Source: JABFSM01 sp963762545
GTDB lineage: Bacteria; Gemmatimonadota; Gemmatimonadetes; Gemmatimonadales; GWC2-71-9
DNA length: 64,000 nt
Assembly: GCA_963762545.1 (NCBI GenBank)
Contig: CAVXLC010000003.1
Span: 372,001 to 436,000 of the forward strand
Reading direction: 5' to 3'
In this document: piece after piece, positions 42,759 through 51,018 of the stretch
Numbering within the stretch: position 1 is the stretch's first letter
Layout: the number at the start of each line of letters is the position of its first letter
Made by a program: the position numbers and the translations under genes
The notes under the pieces: generated by a model
Told to the model about the DNA's origin: nothing
Database searches by the model: none
What the model saw: only the letters and a program-made list of their open reading frames with translations

Positions 42759-45097
42759 GGCTCCGCGCTCCGGCGTTCCAGGGCGTCCAGTACCTTGCGG
42801 CCGGACTCTTCGACGCTTTCGCGGCTGGTATCGATGGTGACGTCCGGTGCCTGGGGCGTCTCGTAGGGATCGTTGATGCCGGTGAAATCGCGCAACTCTC
42901 CCTTGCGCGCTCGGGCGTAGAGGCCCTTGGGGTCGCGTTTCTCGCATTCTTCCAATGGCGTGGCGACGTGCACTTCGAGAAACGAGCGGGCTGCCGCGCG
43001 GGCAAAGGCGCGTCCATCCGCGTAGGGGGAGACGAACGACGCCACCACGAAGATGCCGTTCGATTCGAGCGTGCCCGCGAGGTGTCCGATGCGGCGGATG
43101 TGCTCGTCGCGCTCCTTCCGGGTGAATCCCATGGCGGGAAAGCTCCGGCGCACGGCGTCCCCATCCAGGCGTTCGACCGGAAGCCCCCGGCGCCGGAGCT
43201 CTCCGGCAACCCAGTCCGCCACGGTGCTCTTGCCGGATCCCGGCAAGCCGGTAAACCAGATCACCGCGGGGCGAATCCGCTCGCGTGCCGTTCCCGCCGC
43301 GTCGAGAAACGCGCCGCGGCCCGCGAGGAGGGTCCGGAGCCGCTCCACTCCGGCGTCGGGGCTCTCCGCTTCCGAGAGATGCAGGTCCACCGCGGGGTCG
43401 CTGTCGCGACGGTCGCCCAGCCAGGCGGTGAGGATACGCTCGGGCGGCACGCCGGTGCGGATCAGGTCGAGATCGGCATCGGTGAGCTCAGCCGCGGTGA
43501 CCAGGAGCAGGACGCCGGCATCGAGGAGGAGATTGGCGATCTCGGCCAGGCGGCGCATGTGCTCGGCGCGGTCGTCCGCCTCCCGGCCAAGGTCGGCATC
43601 CACCCCGTAGAGCAGATTGGCCATGCCGAGGAAGTAGACGATCTGGCCCTCCTCGAAGAGCCGGGACTCGAGCGCCTTGGCCAGCCGCTTCCGGTCCACC
43701 TCGCGCCGCCCGGTGAGCAGCAGCATGGTGGGCTGCTGGCCATAGCGCGCGGCCCGCCGCTCGGCCGGGATGAAGCTGGTTTCCCATTTGTAGTTCCGCA
43801 GCCGGACCCGGTCCCGCAGGGGCTGCTGTGCGTCGGCGAGCGCTTCGCGAACCAGGCCGCCCCCGGCGATGTCGTATTGGTCCACCAGAACAAAGCGCGC
43901 GGTGGCGGGGAGCCGGGTCACCAGATCCACCGCGATGGCCCGTTTCAGCGCCAGGGTGCACTCCGCCACCTCGAGGCGCTCCACCGCATCGGCGGGGGCG
44001 CGGACCTCGAGCGAGGCCGCGTCGAGCGAACGATGAATCGCTTCCACCTGCACCGGCACCCGGGCGGTGCCCAGCTTGAGGAGGTACTCGCGCCCGGGCA
44101 CCAGCGGCCGGCGACCCAGCCAGAACAGCCCCACCCGGAGCCGCGCGGTGACTTCGGGGGGAGGCTCGCCGGCCCGGGCCGCGAGCTCGCCCCGGGGGAC
44201 GTAGATCTGCTCGTCGAGCGTGAAGCCCGCGGCCTCCCCCGCACCGGCCTCCCGCCGAGGCTCGGCCCCGAAGGCCTCGACACTGCGGACCCGAGCGCGC
44301 TTGCCCGAGGGATAGAACACGACTTCGTCGCCGATCGACACCCGCCCGCTCGCGATGGTGCCGGCCACGATCCGGCGGTCATCGCCCCGGCCGGTGAACT
44401 TGTACACGTCCTGCACCGCCATCCGGAACGGTGCGTTGGCCGGCGCCTCCGCGCCGCGGAATCCCTCCAGGGCCTCCAGCACCGTCGGGCCCTGGTACCA
44501 GGGCATCAGCTCCGAGCGGGCGGCCAGGTTGGCGCCTTCCCTGGCGCTGACGGGTATCACGCTGGTCGGGGCGAGCCCGATGCCGGCCAGGAAGGCGGTG
44601 TATTCCGCCGCCACCCGGCGGAACACCTGCTCATCGTATCCGCACCGGTCCATCTTGTTCACGATCACCGCGAGCTGGCTCACGCCCAGCAGCCCCAGCA
44701 GGTACCCGTGGCGCCGGGAGTTCTCCCGAACACCTTCGTGCGCGTCGATCACCAGGAGGGCCGCCTCGGCGCGGGAGGCTCCAGTGACGAGATTGCGCAC
44801 GAATTCCACATGGCCCGGGGCGTCGAGCACGAGATACTCCCGGGAGGCGGTGCGGAGAAACACCCGCGCCGTGTCGATGGTGATGCCCTGGGCGCGCTCG
44901 TCCTTGAGGGCATCCAGCAGGTAGGCGAATTCGAACGGCCGGCCGGTCCGCTGGCACAGGACGCGGATCTGATCGAGCTTGCCCTCGGGGAGCGATCCGG
45001 TCTCGGCCAGGAGGCGGCCGATGACGGTGCTCTTGCCGTGATCGACGTGACCGGCGATCACGACGGTGAGGCGTTCCCGGGATTGGTCGGAAGACAT
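42755..45097 (-). CDS. cysNC: CysN GTPase fused to a degenerate and an active APS kinase domain
   Basis: 780 aa, about 140 more than usual CysN/CysC fusions. Residues 1 to about 445 are the EF-Tu-like GTPase subunit of ATP sulfurylase (GHVDHGKSTVIGRLL, DAPGHVEFVRNL, VNKMDRCGY). Residues about 452-590 align with APS kinase but lack its P-loop (LLLTGRREVDRKRLAKALES in its place) while keeping YGVDADLGREADDR and the RRLAEIANLLLDAGVLLL helix. From about 613 an intact APS kinase follows (GLPGSGKSTVADWV, RLDGDAVRR, DFTGINDPYE). The enzyme makes APS, then PAPS. The middle domain is probably a pseudokinase-like regulator, by inference. A terminator precedes the gene. Confidence 0.93.
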   Translation of the reverse strand: MSSDQSRERLTVVIAGHVDHGKSTVIGRLLAETGSLPEGKLDQIRVLCQRTGRPFEFAYLLDALKDERAQGITIDTARVFLRTASREYLVLDAPGHVEFVRNLVTGASRAEAALLVIDAHEGVRENSRRHGYLLGLLGVSQLAVIVNKMDRCGYDEQVFRRVAAEYTAFLAGIGLAPTSVIPVSAREGANLAARSELMPWYQGPTVLEALEGFRGAEAPANAPFRMAVQDVYKFTGRGDDRRIVAGTIASGRVSIGDEVVFYPSGKRARVRSVEAFGAEPRREAGAGEAAGFTLDEQIYVPRGELAARAGEPPPEVTARLRVGLFWLGRRPLVPGREYLLKLGTARVPVQVEAIHRSLDAASLEVRAPADAVERLEVAECTLALKRAIAVDLVTRLPATARFVLVDQYDIAGGGLVREALADAQQPLRDRVRLRNYKWETSFIPAERRAARYGQQPTMLLLTGRREVDRKRLAKALESRLFEEGQIVYFLGMANLLYGVDADLGREADDRAEHMRRLAEIANLLLDAGVLLLVTAAELTDADLDLIRTGVPPERILTAWLGDRRDSDPAVDLHLSEAESPDAGVERLRTLLAGRGAFLDAAGTARERIRPAVIWFTGLPGSGKSTVADWVAGELRRRGLPVERLDGDAVRRSFPAMGFTRKERDEHIRRIGHLAGTLESNGIFVVASFVSPYADGRAFARAAARSFLEVHVATPLEECEKRDPKGLYARARKGELRDFTGINDPYETPQAPDVTIDTSRESVEESGRKVLDALERRSAEP

Positions 45098-45107
45098 GGC
45101 GTTGGGG

Positions 45108-45138
45108 GAAACATAAAGGCGGGGGCCACCCCCCGCCT
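45108..45138 (-). terminator. Intrinsic terminator of the peroxiredoxin gene
   Basis: On the minus strand AGGCGGGGG pairs with CCCCCGCCT around a 4-nt loop and leads into TTATGTTT. It separates the peroxiredoxin gene from downstream cysNC. Confidence 0.85.
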
Positions 45139-45169
45139 CATGTCCGGCACTTCATTTCGAATTGACCGC

Positions 45170-45748
45170 TCAGGGACTTCCCGAGGCCGCCTTGATGGCC
45201 GCCGTGAGCTCGGTGTACGCGGTCGGATCGGTCTCGCGGAACGGCGCCATTACGTGAACGATTTTGCCCTTGCGGTCGATCACGAATGCCGTCCGGTTGT
45301 CGAGCAGACCGTTGGGGATGGCGCGAGTCGCCCCGTACGCGGTCCCCACCTTGGCGCCTGAATCGCTCAGGAACGTCCACGGCTGGTAGCTCTTTTCGCC
45401 GGCCCACGCCGCCTGCATCGTGTCCGGATCGACGCTGATGGCCAGCAACTGCACCTTCGAGGTGTCTCCGAAAATCGTCGCGTACTGATCACGGTACGCG
45501 TCCATTTGAACCGTTCAGCCTTTGGTCCGGGCCCGATAGAAGAACGCCAGCACCACGGTCTTGCCCCGGAGGTCCTTGAGGTGCACCGGCTTGGCGCTCA
45601 CGCCCGCCATGGTCGAGGCGGGGAGCGTGAAGTCGGGCGCCTCGACTCCCACGGCGAGCGGCGTGGGGCCGGGCGGAGGCGCGGCCGGCTGCTGCGCCGC
45701 GAGCGGGGCGGCCGCCAGCCCCAGAAGCCACATGAAACCGGATTTCAT
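45170..45748 (-). CDS. Exported peroxiredoxin with predicted selenocysteine (in-frame TGA)
   Basis: 192 aa if the TGA at 45515-45517 is read through. Residues 1-77 give a signal peptide (SGFMWLLGLAAAPLAAQ) and the AhpC/TSA N-terminus (VGVEAPDFTLPAS; TVVLAFFYRARTKG). The same frame continues after TGA with TVQMDAYRDQYATIFG, LLAISVDPDTMQAAW and RTAFVIDRKGKIVHVM. TGA falls exactly at the peroxidatic position of the TxxC motif (TKG then TGA), and the whole protein has no cysteine at all. A hairpin begins at the TGA. A GAGGAG Shine-Dalgarno precedes the ATG. The enzyme should reduce peroxides in the periplasm. The alternative, a nonsense-mutated pseudogene, is less likely. selABC are not in the window. 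Confidence 0.85.
45485..45518 (-). promoter_or_regulatory. SECIS-like hairpin at the in-frame TGA
   Basis: Starting one base before the TGA, CTGAACGGT pairs with ACCGT-GA-TCAG (nine base pairs with a two-base bulge) around a 14-nt loop containing GGAC. Bacterial SECIS elements lie immediately 3' of the UGA and bind SelB. The apical loop does not obviously match the E. coli fdhF loop, so this is a candidate judged on position and pairing. Confidence 0.6.
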
Positions 45749-45789
45749 TCCCACTCCTCGTAGTGGACGATTCAATCTACACCCCAAGG

Positions 45790-47031
45790 CTATGGCCGGT
45801 ACATGACCCGCCAGATCTTCTGATTCTGATCGGCGCCGAGGTAGAGCGACCCATCGGGCCCGACCGCCAGGCCGGAGAACCGGATCGAGGTCGGTTCGCC
45901 GGCGGGGGTGGCAAAGTCCATCGGCGCGCCCGACGCCTTGCCATTCTTCATGGGGACGAACTCGATCCGGAACCCCTGCTGCGGGGCGGGAGCGCGATTC
46001 CAGGAGCCGTGGAAGGCGATGAACGCCCCGCCTCGGTATTCGGCGGGAAACTGGGTGCCGCGGTAGATCGTGGTGGCGTTGGGCGCCCAGTGGCCGGGGA
46101 AAGACGCGACCGGCGTGGCCTTGGAGGCGCAATCGCCTTCCTTGGTACCGTCGCCGCCGTATTCGGGGTTCTGCAGCTTCACCTTCTTCCGGGAATCGAA
46201 GTAGCAATAGGGCCAGCCCCCGTCGGTTCCCTCGGTGAGCGCGTAGAAGGTTTCCGCGGGATTCTCTCGGCCTTCCTCCGCGGGAAACGTCCAGTTCTCG
46301 GTGAGCTGGTCGCGCCCGTGGACCCCGGCGAAGAGCTCGCCGGTCTCGGAATCCAGCGAGACCGACATCGGATTGCGGAGGCCGGTGGCCCAGCGCCGTC
46401 CGTCCGCCGGGGTCTGGTTGAGCTTGTGGGCGTCGAACCGCCAGACCCCGGCCCGCTCCGGAAGCTCGGGACAGGGATTCTGGCCCGGGACGGGGCCGGT
46501 CCGGTCCTTGTCGACCGGCTGGCAGCTGTTGGTCCGGGAGCCGAAGGAGACGAACAGGGCCCCGTTGGGACCCAGGGCGAGTCCCTTATCGCCGTGGCCG
46601 CCGGTCGGCAAGCCGGATGCGACGACTTCGGGCGCTCCCTCCGGGGCGAGCGCACCGGGGTGCCACGGGAAGCGGAGGATCTTGTCGGTCTGGGCGAAGT
46701 AAACCGCGTCGGGCGCCAGCGCGATGCCGCTGCCGCCGGTTCCCTCGTAGAACGCGGCGATGGTTTCGGCTCGTCCGTCGCCGGTCACGTCCCGCAGCAC
46801 GACGATGCCGCCCTTGGGCCCGGCCTTCGCGGCGAAGATGTCACCGTTGGGCGCCACGGCCAGATGGCGAACCCGGCCCAGGCTCTCGGCAACCATCACG
46901 GCGCAGAACCCCTTGGGCAGCGTCAGGCCGTCGTTGCCGGGCGCGCAGGGCACCTTCTGGGCCGCCAGCGCGCCGGCCGACCCGGCGAGCCACACGGTGG
47001 GGAGGAAGAACCGAGCGAAGCGAACGATCAT
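45790..47031 (-). CDS. Secreted PQQ-type glucose/sorbosone dehydrogenase
   Basis: 413 aa with a signal peptide (FFLPTVWLAGSAGALAAQ). A six-bladed quinoprotein propeller of the soluble glucose dehydrogenase/GSDH family: VRHLAVAPNGDIFAA, LPTGGHGDKGLALGPNGALF, GLRNPMSVSLDSETGELF and IRFSGLAVGPDGSLYLG are visible. It oxidises sugars or related alcohols in the periplasm; the exact substrate is not predictable. It lies 41 nt upstream of the Sec-peroxiredoxin on the same strand, so the two may be cotranscribed. Upstream, TATATATT boxes lie between it and divergent ettA. Confidence 0.87.
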   Translation of the reverse strand: MIVRFARFFLPTVWLAGSAGALAAQKVPCAPGNDGLTLPKGFCAVMVAESLGRVRHLAVAPNGDIFAAKAGPKGGIVVLRDVTGDGRAETIAAFYEGTGGSGIALAPDAVYFAQTDKILRFPWHPGALAPEGAPEVVASGLPTGGHGDKGLALGPNGALFVSFGSRTNSCQPVDKDRTGPVPGQNPCPELPERAGVWRFDAHKLNQTPADGRRWATGLRNPMSVSLDSETGELFAGVHGRDQLTENWTFPAEEGRENPAETFYALTEGTDGGWPYCYFDSRKKVKLQNPEYGGDGTKEGDCASKATPVASFPGHWAPNATTIYRGTQFPAEYRGGAFIAFHGSWNRAPAPQQGFRIEFVPMKNGKASGAPMDFATPAGEPTSIRFSGLAVGPDGSLYLGADQNQKIWRVMYRP

Positions 47032-47142
47032 ACTATCACCTGTGAGGAAGAGGGCGCATCGGCCGCACGCGGTTCACGACGCGCCGGAATATATAGTACG
47101 GGCTCGGTGGTTCGCCCGTTCCTCCGCCGGGGGGGAGGGTGG

Positions 47143-47150
47143 TAAGTTTG
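47143..47150 (+). promoter_or_regulatory. TAnnTTTG promoter box of ettA
   Basis: TAAGTTTG matches the Bacteroidetes-type -7 box exactly and lies 7 nt before the ettA ATG, again with no Shine-Dalgarno. Confidence 0.6.
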
Positions 47151-47157
47151 TCTGCTT

Positions 47158-48837
47158 ATGGCCAATCCTCAATACATCTACACGATGGCAAATCTCCGGA
47201 AGGTCGTCCCGCCCAGCCGGGAGATCCTGAAGGGGATATACCTCGCCTTTTTTCCCGGCGCCAAGATCGGCGTGCTCGGCTCGAACGGCGCCGGCAAGAG
47301 CACGCTGCTCAGGATCATGGCGGGGGTCGACAAGGACTTCCAGGGCGACGCCCGTCCCGCCGACGGCATCAAAATCGGATACCTCCCCCAGGAGCCGAGC
47401 CTCGACGTCACCAAGGATGTGCGGGGCAACGTCGAAGAGGCGGTCCGGGCCCAGCGCGCGATGCTGACGGAGTTCGAGGCGATCAGCGCCCGGTTCGCGG
47501 AGCCGATGGACGACGCCCAGATGACCAAGCTCCTCGAGAAGCAGGGGACGCTCCAGGAACGGATCGACGCACTCGGGCTCTGGGAGCTGGACCGCACCAT
47601 CGATATCGCCATGGACGCCCTGCGCCTGCCGCCGGGCGATGCCGACGTGTCCACGCTGTCCGGCGGCGAGAAGCGCCGGGTGGCGCTCTGCCGGGTGCTC
47701 CTGGAGCAGCCCGACCTGCTCCTGCTGGACGAGCCCACCAACCACCTGGACGCCGAGTCGGTGGCCTGGCTGGAGCGCCACCTGCGGGACTTTCCCGGCA
47801 CCATCGTGGCGGTGACCCACGATCGCTACTTCCTCGACAACGTCGCGGGCTGGATTCTCGAGCTCGATCGCGGCGCCGGGATCCCGTGGGAGGGCAACTA
47901 CTCCTCGTGGCTGGAGCAGAAAGGCAAGCGGCTGGCGCTGGAGGAAAAGCAGGCCTCGGCCCACCAGAAGACGCTGGAGCGCGAGCTGGAATGGGTGCGC
48001 ATGGCGCCGCGGGCCCGGCACGCCAAGCAGAAGGCCCGCATCGCGGCCTACGAGGAGCTCAGGGCCCAGGGCGAACGCCAGCAGGAGGGGACCGCGGAAA
48101 TCCTGATCCCGGTGCCGCCCCGGCTGGGCGAAGAGGTGGTGATCGCGAAGGATGTGGCCAAGGGCTTTGGTGACCGCTTGCTGTTCGAGAATCTGAATTT
48201 CTCGCTCCCGCGGGGCGGGATCGTGGGTGTCATCGGCCCGAACGGGGCCGGCAAGACCACGCTCTTCCGCATGATCACCGGGCAGGAAAAGCCCGATGCC
48301 GGCAGCCTGACCGTGGGCGCCACGGTCCAGATCGCCTACGTGGATCAGAGCCGGGACGCGCTGAACCCGGACCACACCGTCTACCAGGAAATCTCCGACG
48401 GGCAGGACCAGCTCATGTTCGGGAAGCGCGCGGTCAACGCGCGGGCCTACTGCGCCGGCTTCAATTTCCGCGGGGCGGACCAGCAGAAGAAGGTCGGCAC
48501 CCTGTCGGGCGGGGAGCGGAACCGGCTCCACCTGGCCAAGCTGCTCAAGAGCGGGGGCAACCTGCTGCTGCTCGACGAGCCGACCAACGACCTCGACGTC
48601 GACACACTGCGCGCGCTGGAAGATGCCTTGCTCGGATTTGCCGGCTGCGCGGTGGTGATCAGCCACGACCGCTGGTTTCTGGACCGCATCGCCACCCACA
48701 TCCTCGCGTTCGAGGGCGACAGCGAGGCGTTCTGGTTCGAGGGCAACTTCCAGGAGTATTCAGCGGACTACAAGCGCCGCAAGGGCGTGGCGGTGGACCA
48801 GCCCCACCGGATCCGCTACAAGAAGCTCGTGCACTAG
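47158..48837 (+). CDS. ettA: Energy-dependent translational throttle protein EttA
   Basis: 559 aa ABC-F protein, the normal EttA length. It binds the ribosomal E site and gates entry into elongation according to the ATP/ADP ratio. Two ABC modules: Walker A GSNGAGKSTLLRIMAG with LSGGEKRRVALCR, and GPNGAGKTTLFRMITG with LSGGERNRLHLAKLL. The interdomain arm and ARHAKQKARIAAYEEL linker are present. No membrane segments. glgP follows after 11 nt and may be cotranscribed. Confidence 0.96.
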   Translation: MANPQYIYTMANLRKVVPPSREILKGIYLAFFPGAKIGVLGSNGAGKSTLLRIMAGVDKDFQGDARPADGIKIGYLPQEPSLDVTKDVRGNVEEAVRAQRAMLTEFEAISARFAEPMDDAQMTKLLEKQGTLQERIDALGLWELDRTIDIAMDALRLPPGDADVSTLSGGEKRRVALCRVLLEQPDLLLLDEPTNHLDAESVAWLERHLRDFPGTIVAVTHDRYFLDNVAGWILELDRGAGIPWEGNYSSWLEQKGKRLALEEKQASAHQKTLERELEWVRMAPRARHAKQKARIAAYEELRAQGERQQEGTAEILIPVPPRLGEEVVIAKDVAKGFGDRLLFENLNFSLPRGGIVGVIGPNGAGKTTLFRMITGQEKPDAGSLTVGATVQIAYVDQSRDALNPDHTVYQEISDGQDQLMFGKRAVNARAYCAGFNFRGADQQKKVGTLSGGERNRLHLAKLLKSGGNLLLLDEPTNDLDVDTLRALEDALLGFAGCAVVISHDRWFLDRIATHILAFEGDSEAFWFEGNFQEYSADYKRRKGVAVDQPHRIRYKKLVH

Positions 48838-48848
48838 GGAACGACGCC

Positions 48849-51014
48849 ATGCCGCCAATCCGGGCGAAGGTCGCCGTTCTGCCGCCGCGGCTCGAGGGGC
48901 TGTCGGCGCTGGTCACCAATCTCTCCTGGAGCTGGAACCGGGAAGCGCGCGCCCTGCTCCGCCGCGTCGATCCCCCGCTCTGGCGCCAGGTGCGTCACAA
49001 CCCGATCCAGCTGCTCCGCGAGGTCGAGCCCTCGCGGCTGGAGCATCTCGCCGCCGATCCGCAGTTCCTCCAGCAGTACGACCGCGTCATGGAGTGGATG
49101 GCGTCGGACCGCCAGTACGATCGCACCTGGTTCGCCCGCCACTACCCCGACCTGGCCACCCGGCCCGTGGCCTATTTCTGCGCGGAGTTCGGCCTCCACA
49201 ACTCCGTGCCGATCTACAGCGGGGGCCTCGGCGTGCTCGCCGGCGACCATTGCAAGCAGGCGTCGGATCTCGGCGTTCCGCTGGTGGGAGTGGGCCTGTC
49301 CTACATGAAGGGCTACTTCGACCAGCGGCTCCGCGGGGACGGCTGGCAGGAAGACTCCGACGACCACGTCGACCCGGTGCTGACGCCGCTGGTGGATCTC
49401 ACCGGTCCGCACAACGAGCCGTGGCTCACGGCGGTGAGCACGTTCGGCCGGCCGGTCCACCTCCGGGTCTGGTCGTTGCGGGCGGGACGGGTGCCGCTGT
49501 ACCTGCTCGACACCGATCTGGAGGAGAACCACCCGGACGACCGGACTCTCCTCAACAAGCTCTATGGCGGCGGGCCCGATCTGCGGCTGCGCCAGGAGTG
49601 GCTGCTCGGCGTCGGCGGCGTGCGGGTGCTCCAGGCCGTGGGGATCGACCCGGGGGTGTGGCACGCCAACGAGGGGCACGCCGCCTTCATGATGCTGGAG
49701 CGGGTCCGCCAGCTCATCGTGAAGGGGCTCCCGTGGGCCGAGGCGGTCACCGAAGTGCGCCGCACCACGATGTTCACCACCCACACCCCGGTGCCCGCGG
49801 GCCACGACGCGTTCGACCTCGAGCAGATGGTCCAATGCACCGGCCCGATCTGGGAGGAGATGGGGGTGACGCCGGACCAGGTCCTGGCGCTGGGCCAGCA
49901 TCCCACCAGCCCCGACAAGCGGTTTCAGATGACCGTGCTGGCGATGAATCTGGCGGCCCGGGTCAACGGCGTCTCGAAGCGGCACGGACAGGTCTCCCGG
50001 GAAATCTGGCACGATCTCTGGCCGGGCCGCTCCCAGGATGCCGTCCCGATCGGCTCGGTGACCAACGGGGTGCATCTGGCCACCTGGATGGCCAATCCGA
50101 TGATGGAGCTGCTGGACCGGCACTTCGGACCCGACTGGGGCGCCCGCCTGGACGATCCCGCGCTGTGGGAATCGCTGCGGGAGCTGGATCCGGCGGCGCT
50201 CTGGGCGGTGCATCTGGAGCAGAAGGGCACGCTGATGGGCTTCATCCGCGAGGAGGCCCGGCGCCGCTTCGCCGACCACTGGACCGAGGCCAGCCAGGTG
50301 GTGGCTGCCGGCACCCTGATGCACCCCACCGCGCTCACCATCGGCTTTGCCCGTCGGTTTGCCACCTACAAGCGGGCCTCGCTCTTCTTTCACGACGTCG
50401 AGCGGCTGCGGCGGCTGCTCTGCGACCGGCGCCGCCCGGTCCAGATCATCTTTGCCGGCAAGGCCCACCCGGCGGACGAGCCGGGCAAGGAAGTGCTCCA
50501 GGCGGTGTATCGTTGGACCCACGATCCCTCCTTCGAGGGACGGGTGGCGTTCCTGGAGGATTACGATATGTATCTGGCCCAGGCCATGGTCGAGGGCGTA
50601 GATGTCTGGATGAATCTGCCCAGGGTTCCCCTCGAGGCGAGCGGGACCAGCGGAATGAAGGCCGCGCTCAACGGGGTGCCCCAGCTCGGGACCATCGACG
50701 GCTGGTGGGAAGAGGGGTACGATGGCACCAACGGATGGGCGATTCCCCTTCCGCCCGACACCGACGATACCGACGCGCAGGATGTCCATGACGCCGAGCA
50801 TCTGTACCGCACGCTCGAGGAAGAGGTCGTACCCCTCTTCTACACCCGCGACGCCCGCGGCGTCCCGCTCGGGTGGACCGACCGGATGCGCAACGCGCTC
50901 CGGGTCGCGGGCCACCGCTTCACCACCCGCCGGATGATGCTGGATTACACCGAGCAGTACTACGTGCCCACGATGCGCGGTGATCCCTTCACCGACGATC
51001 CTCCGCGAGGGTAG
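48849..51014 (+). CDS. glgP: Alpha-glucan (glycogen) phosphorylase, short bacterial/archaeal type
   Basis: 721 aa GT35 enzyme releasing glucose-1-phosphate from glycogen. It is of the shorter branch (TIGR02094-like), starting with a DUF3417-type segment (LVTNLSWSWNREARALLRR). Visible catalytic features: YFCAEFGLHNSVPIYSGGLG, ARRFATYKRASLFF and the PLP-lysine region LEASGTSGMKAALNG. The next gene, glgA, begins 5 nt after its stop, so degradation and synthesis genes are cotranscribed. Confidence 0.95.
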   Translation: MPPIRAKVAVLPPRLEGLSALVTNLSWSWNREARALLRRVDPPLWRQVRHNPIQLLREVEPSRLEHLAADPQFLQQYDRVMEWMASDRQYDRTWFARHYPDLATRPVAYFCAEFGLHNSVPIYSGGLGVLAGDHCKQASDLGVPLVGVGLSYMKGYFDQRLRGDGWQEDSDDHVDPVLTPLVDLTGPHNEPWLTAVSTFGRPVHLRVWSLRAGRVPLYLLDTDLEENHPDDRTLLNKLYGGGPDLRLRQEWLLGVGGVRVLQAVGIDPGVWHANEGHAAFMMLERVRQLIVKGLPWAEAVTEVRRTTMFTTHTPVPAGHDAFDLEQMVQCTGPIWEEMGVTPDQVLALGQHPTSPDKRFQMTVLAMNLAARVNGVSKRHGQVSREIWHDLWPGRSQDAVPIGSVTNGVHLATWMANPMMELLDRHFGPDWGARLDDPALWESLRELDPAALWAVHLEQKGTLMGFIREEARRRFADHWTEASQVVAAGTLMHPTALTIGFARRFATYKRASLFFHDVERLRRLLCDRRRPVQIIFAGKAHPADEPGKEVLQAVYRWTHDPSFEGRVAFLEDYDMYLAQAMVEGVDVWMNLPRVPLEASGTSGMKAALNGVPQLGTIDGWWEEGYDGTNGWAIPLPPDTDDTDAQDVHDAEHLYRTLEEEVVPLFYTRDARGVPLGWTDRMRNALRVAGHRFTTRRMMLDYTEQYYVPTMRGDPFTDDPPRG

Positions 51015-51018
51015 ACCG

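Noticed and set aside
45170..45748. Reading the peroxiredoxin as a pseudogene or two separate genes
   Set aside because: The single stop is TGA, lies exactly at the catalytic residue, the frame is unbroken on both sides, and a hairpin starts at it. A second gene would need an internal ATG without a Shine-Dalgarno.
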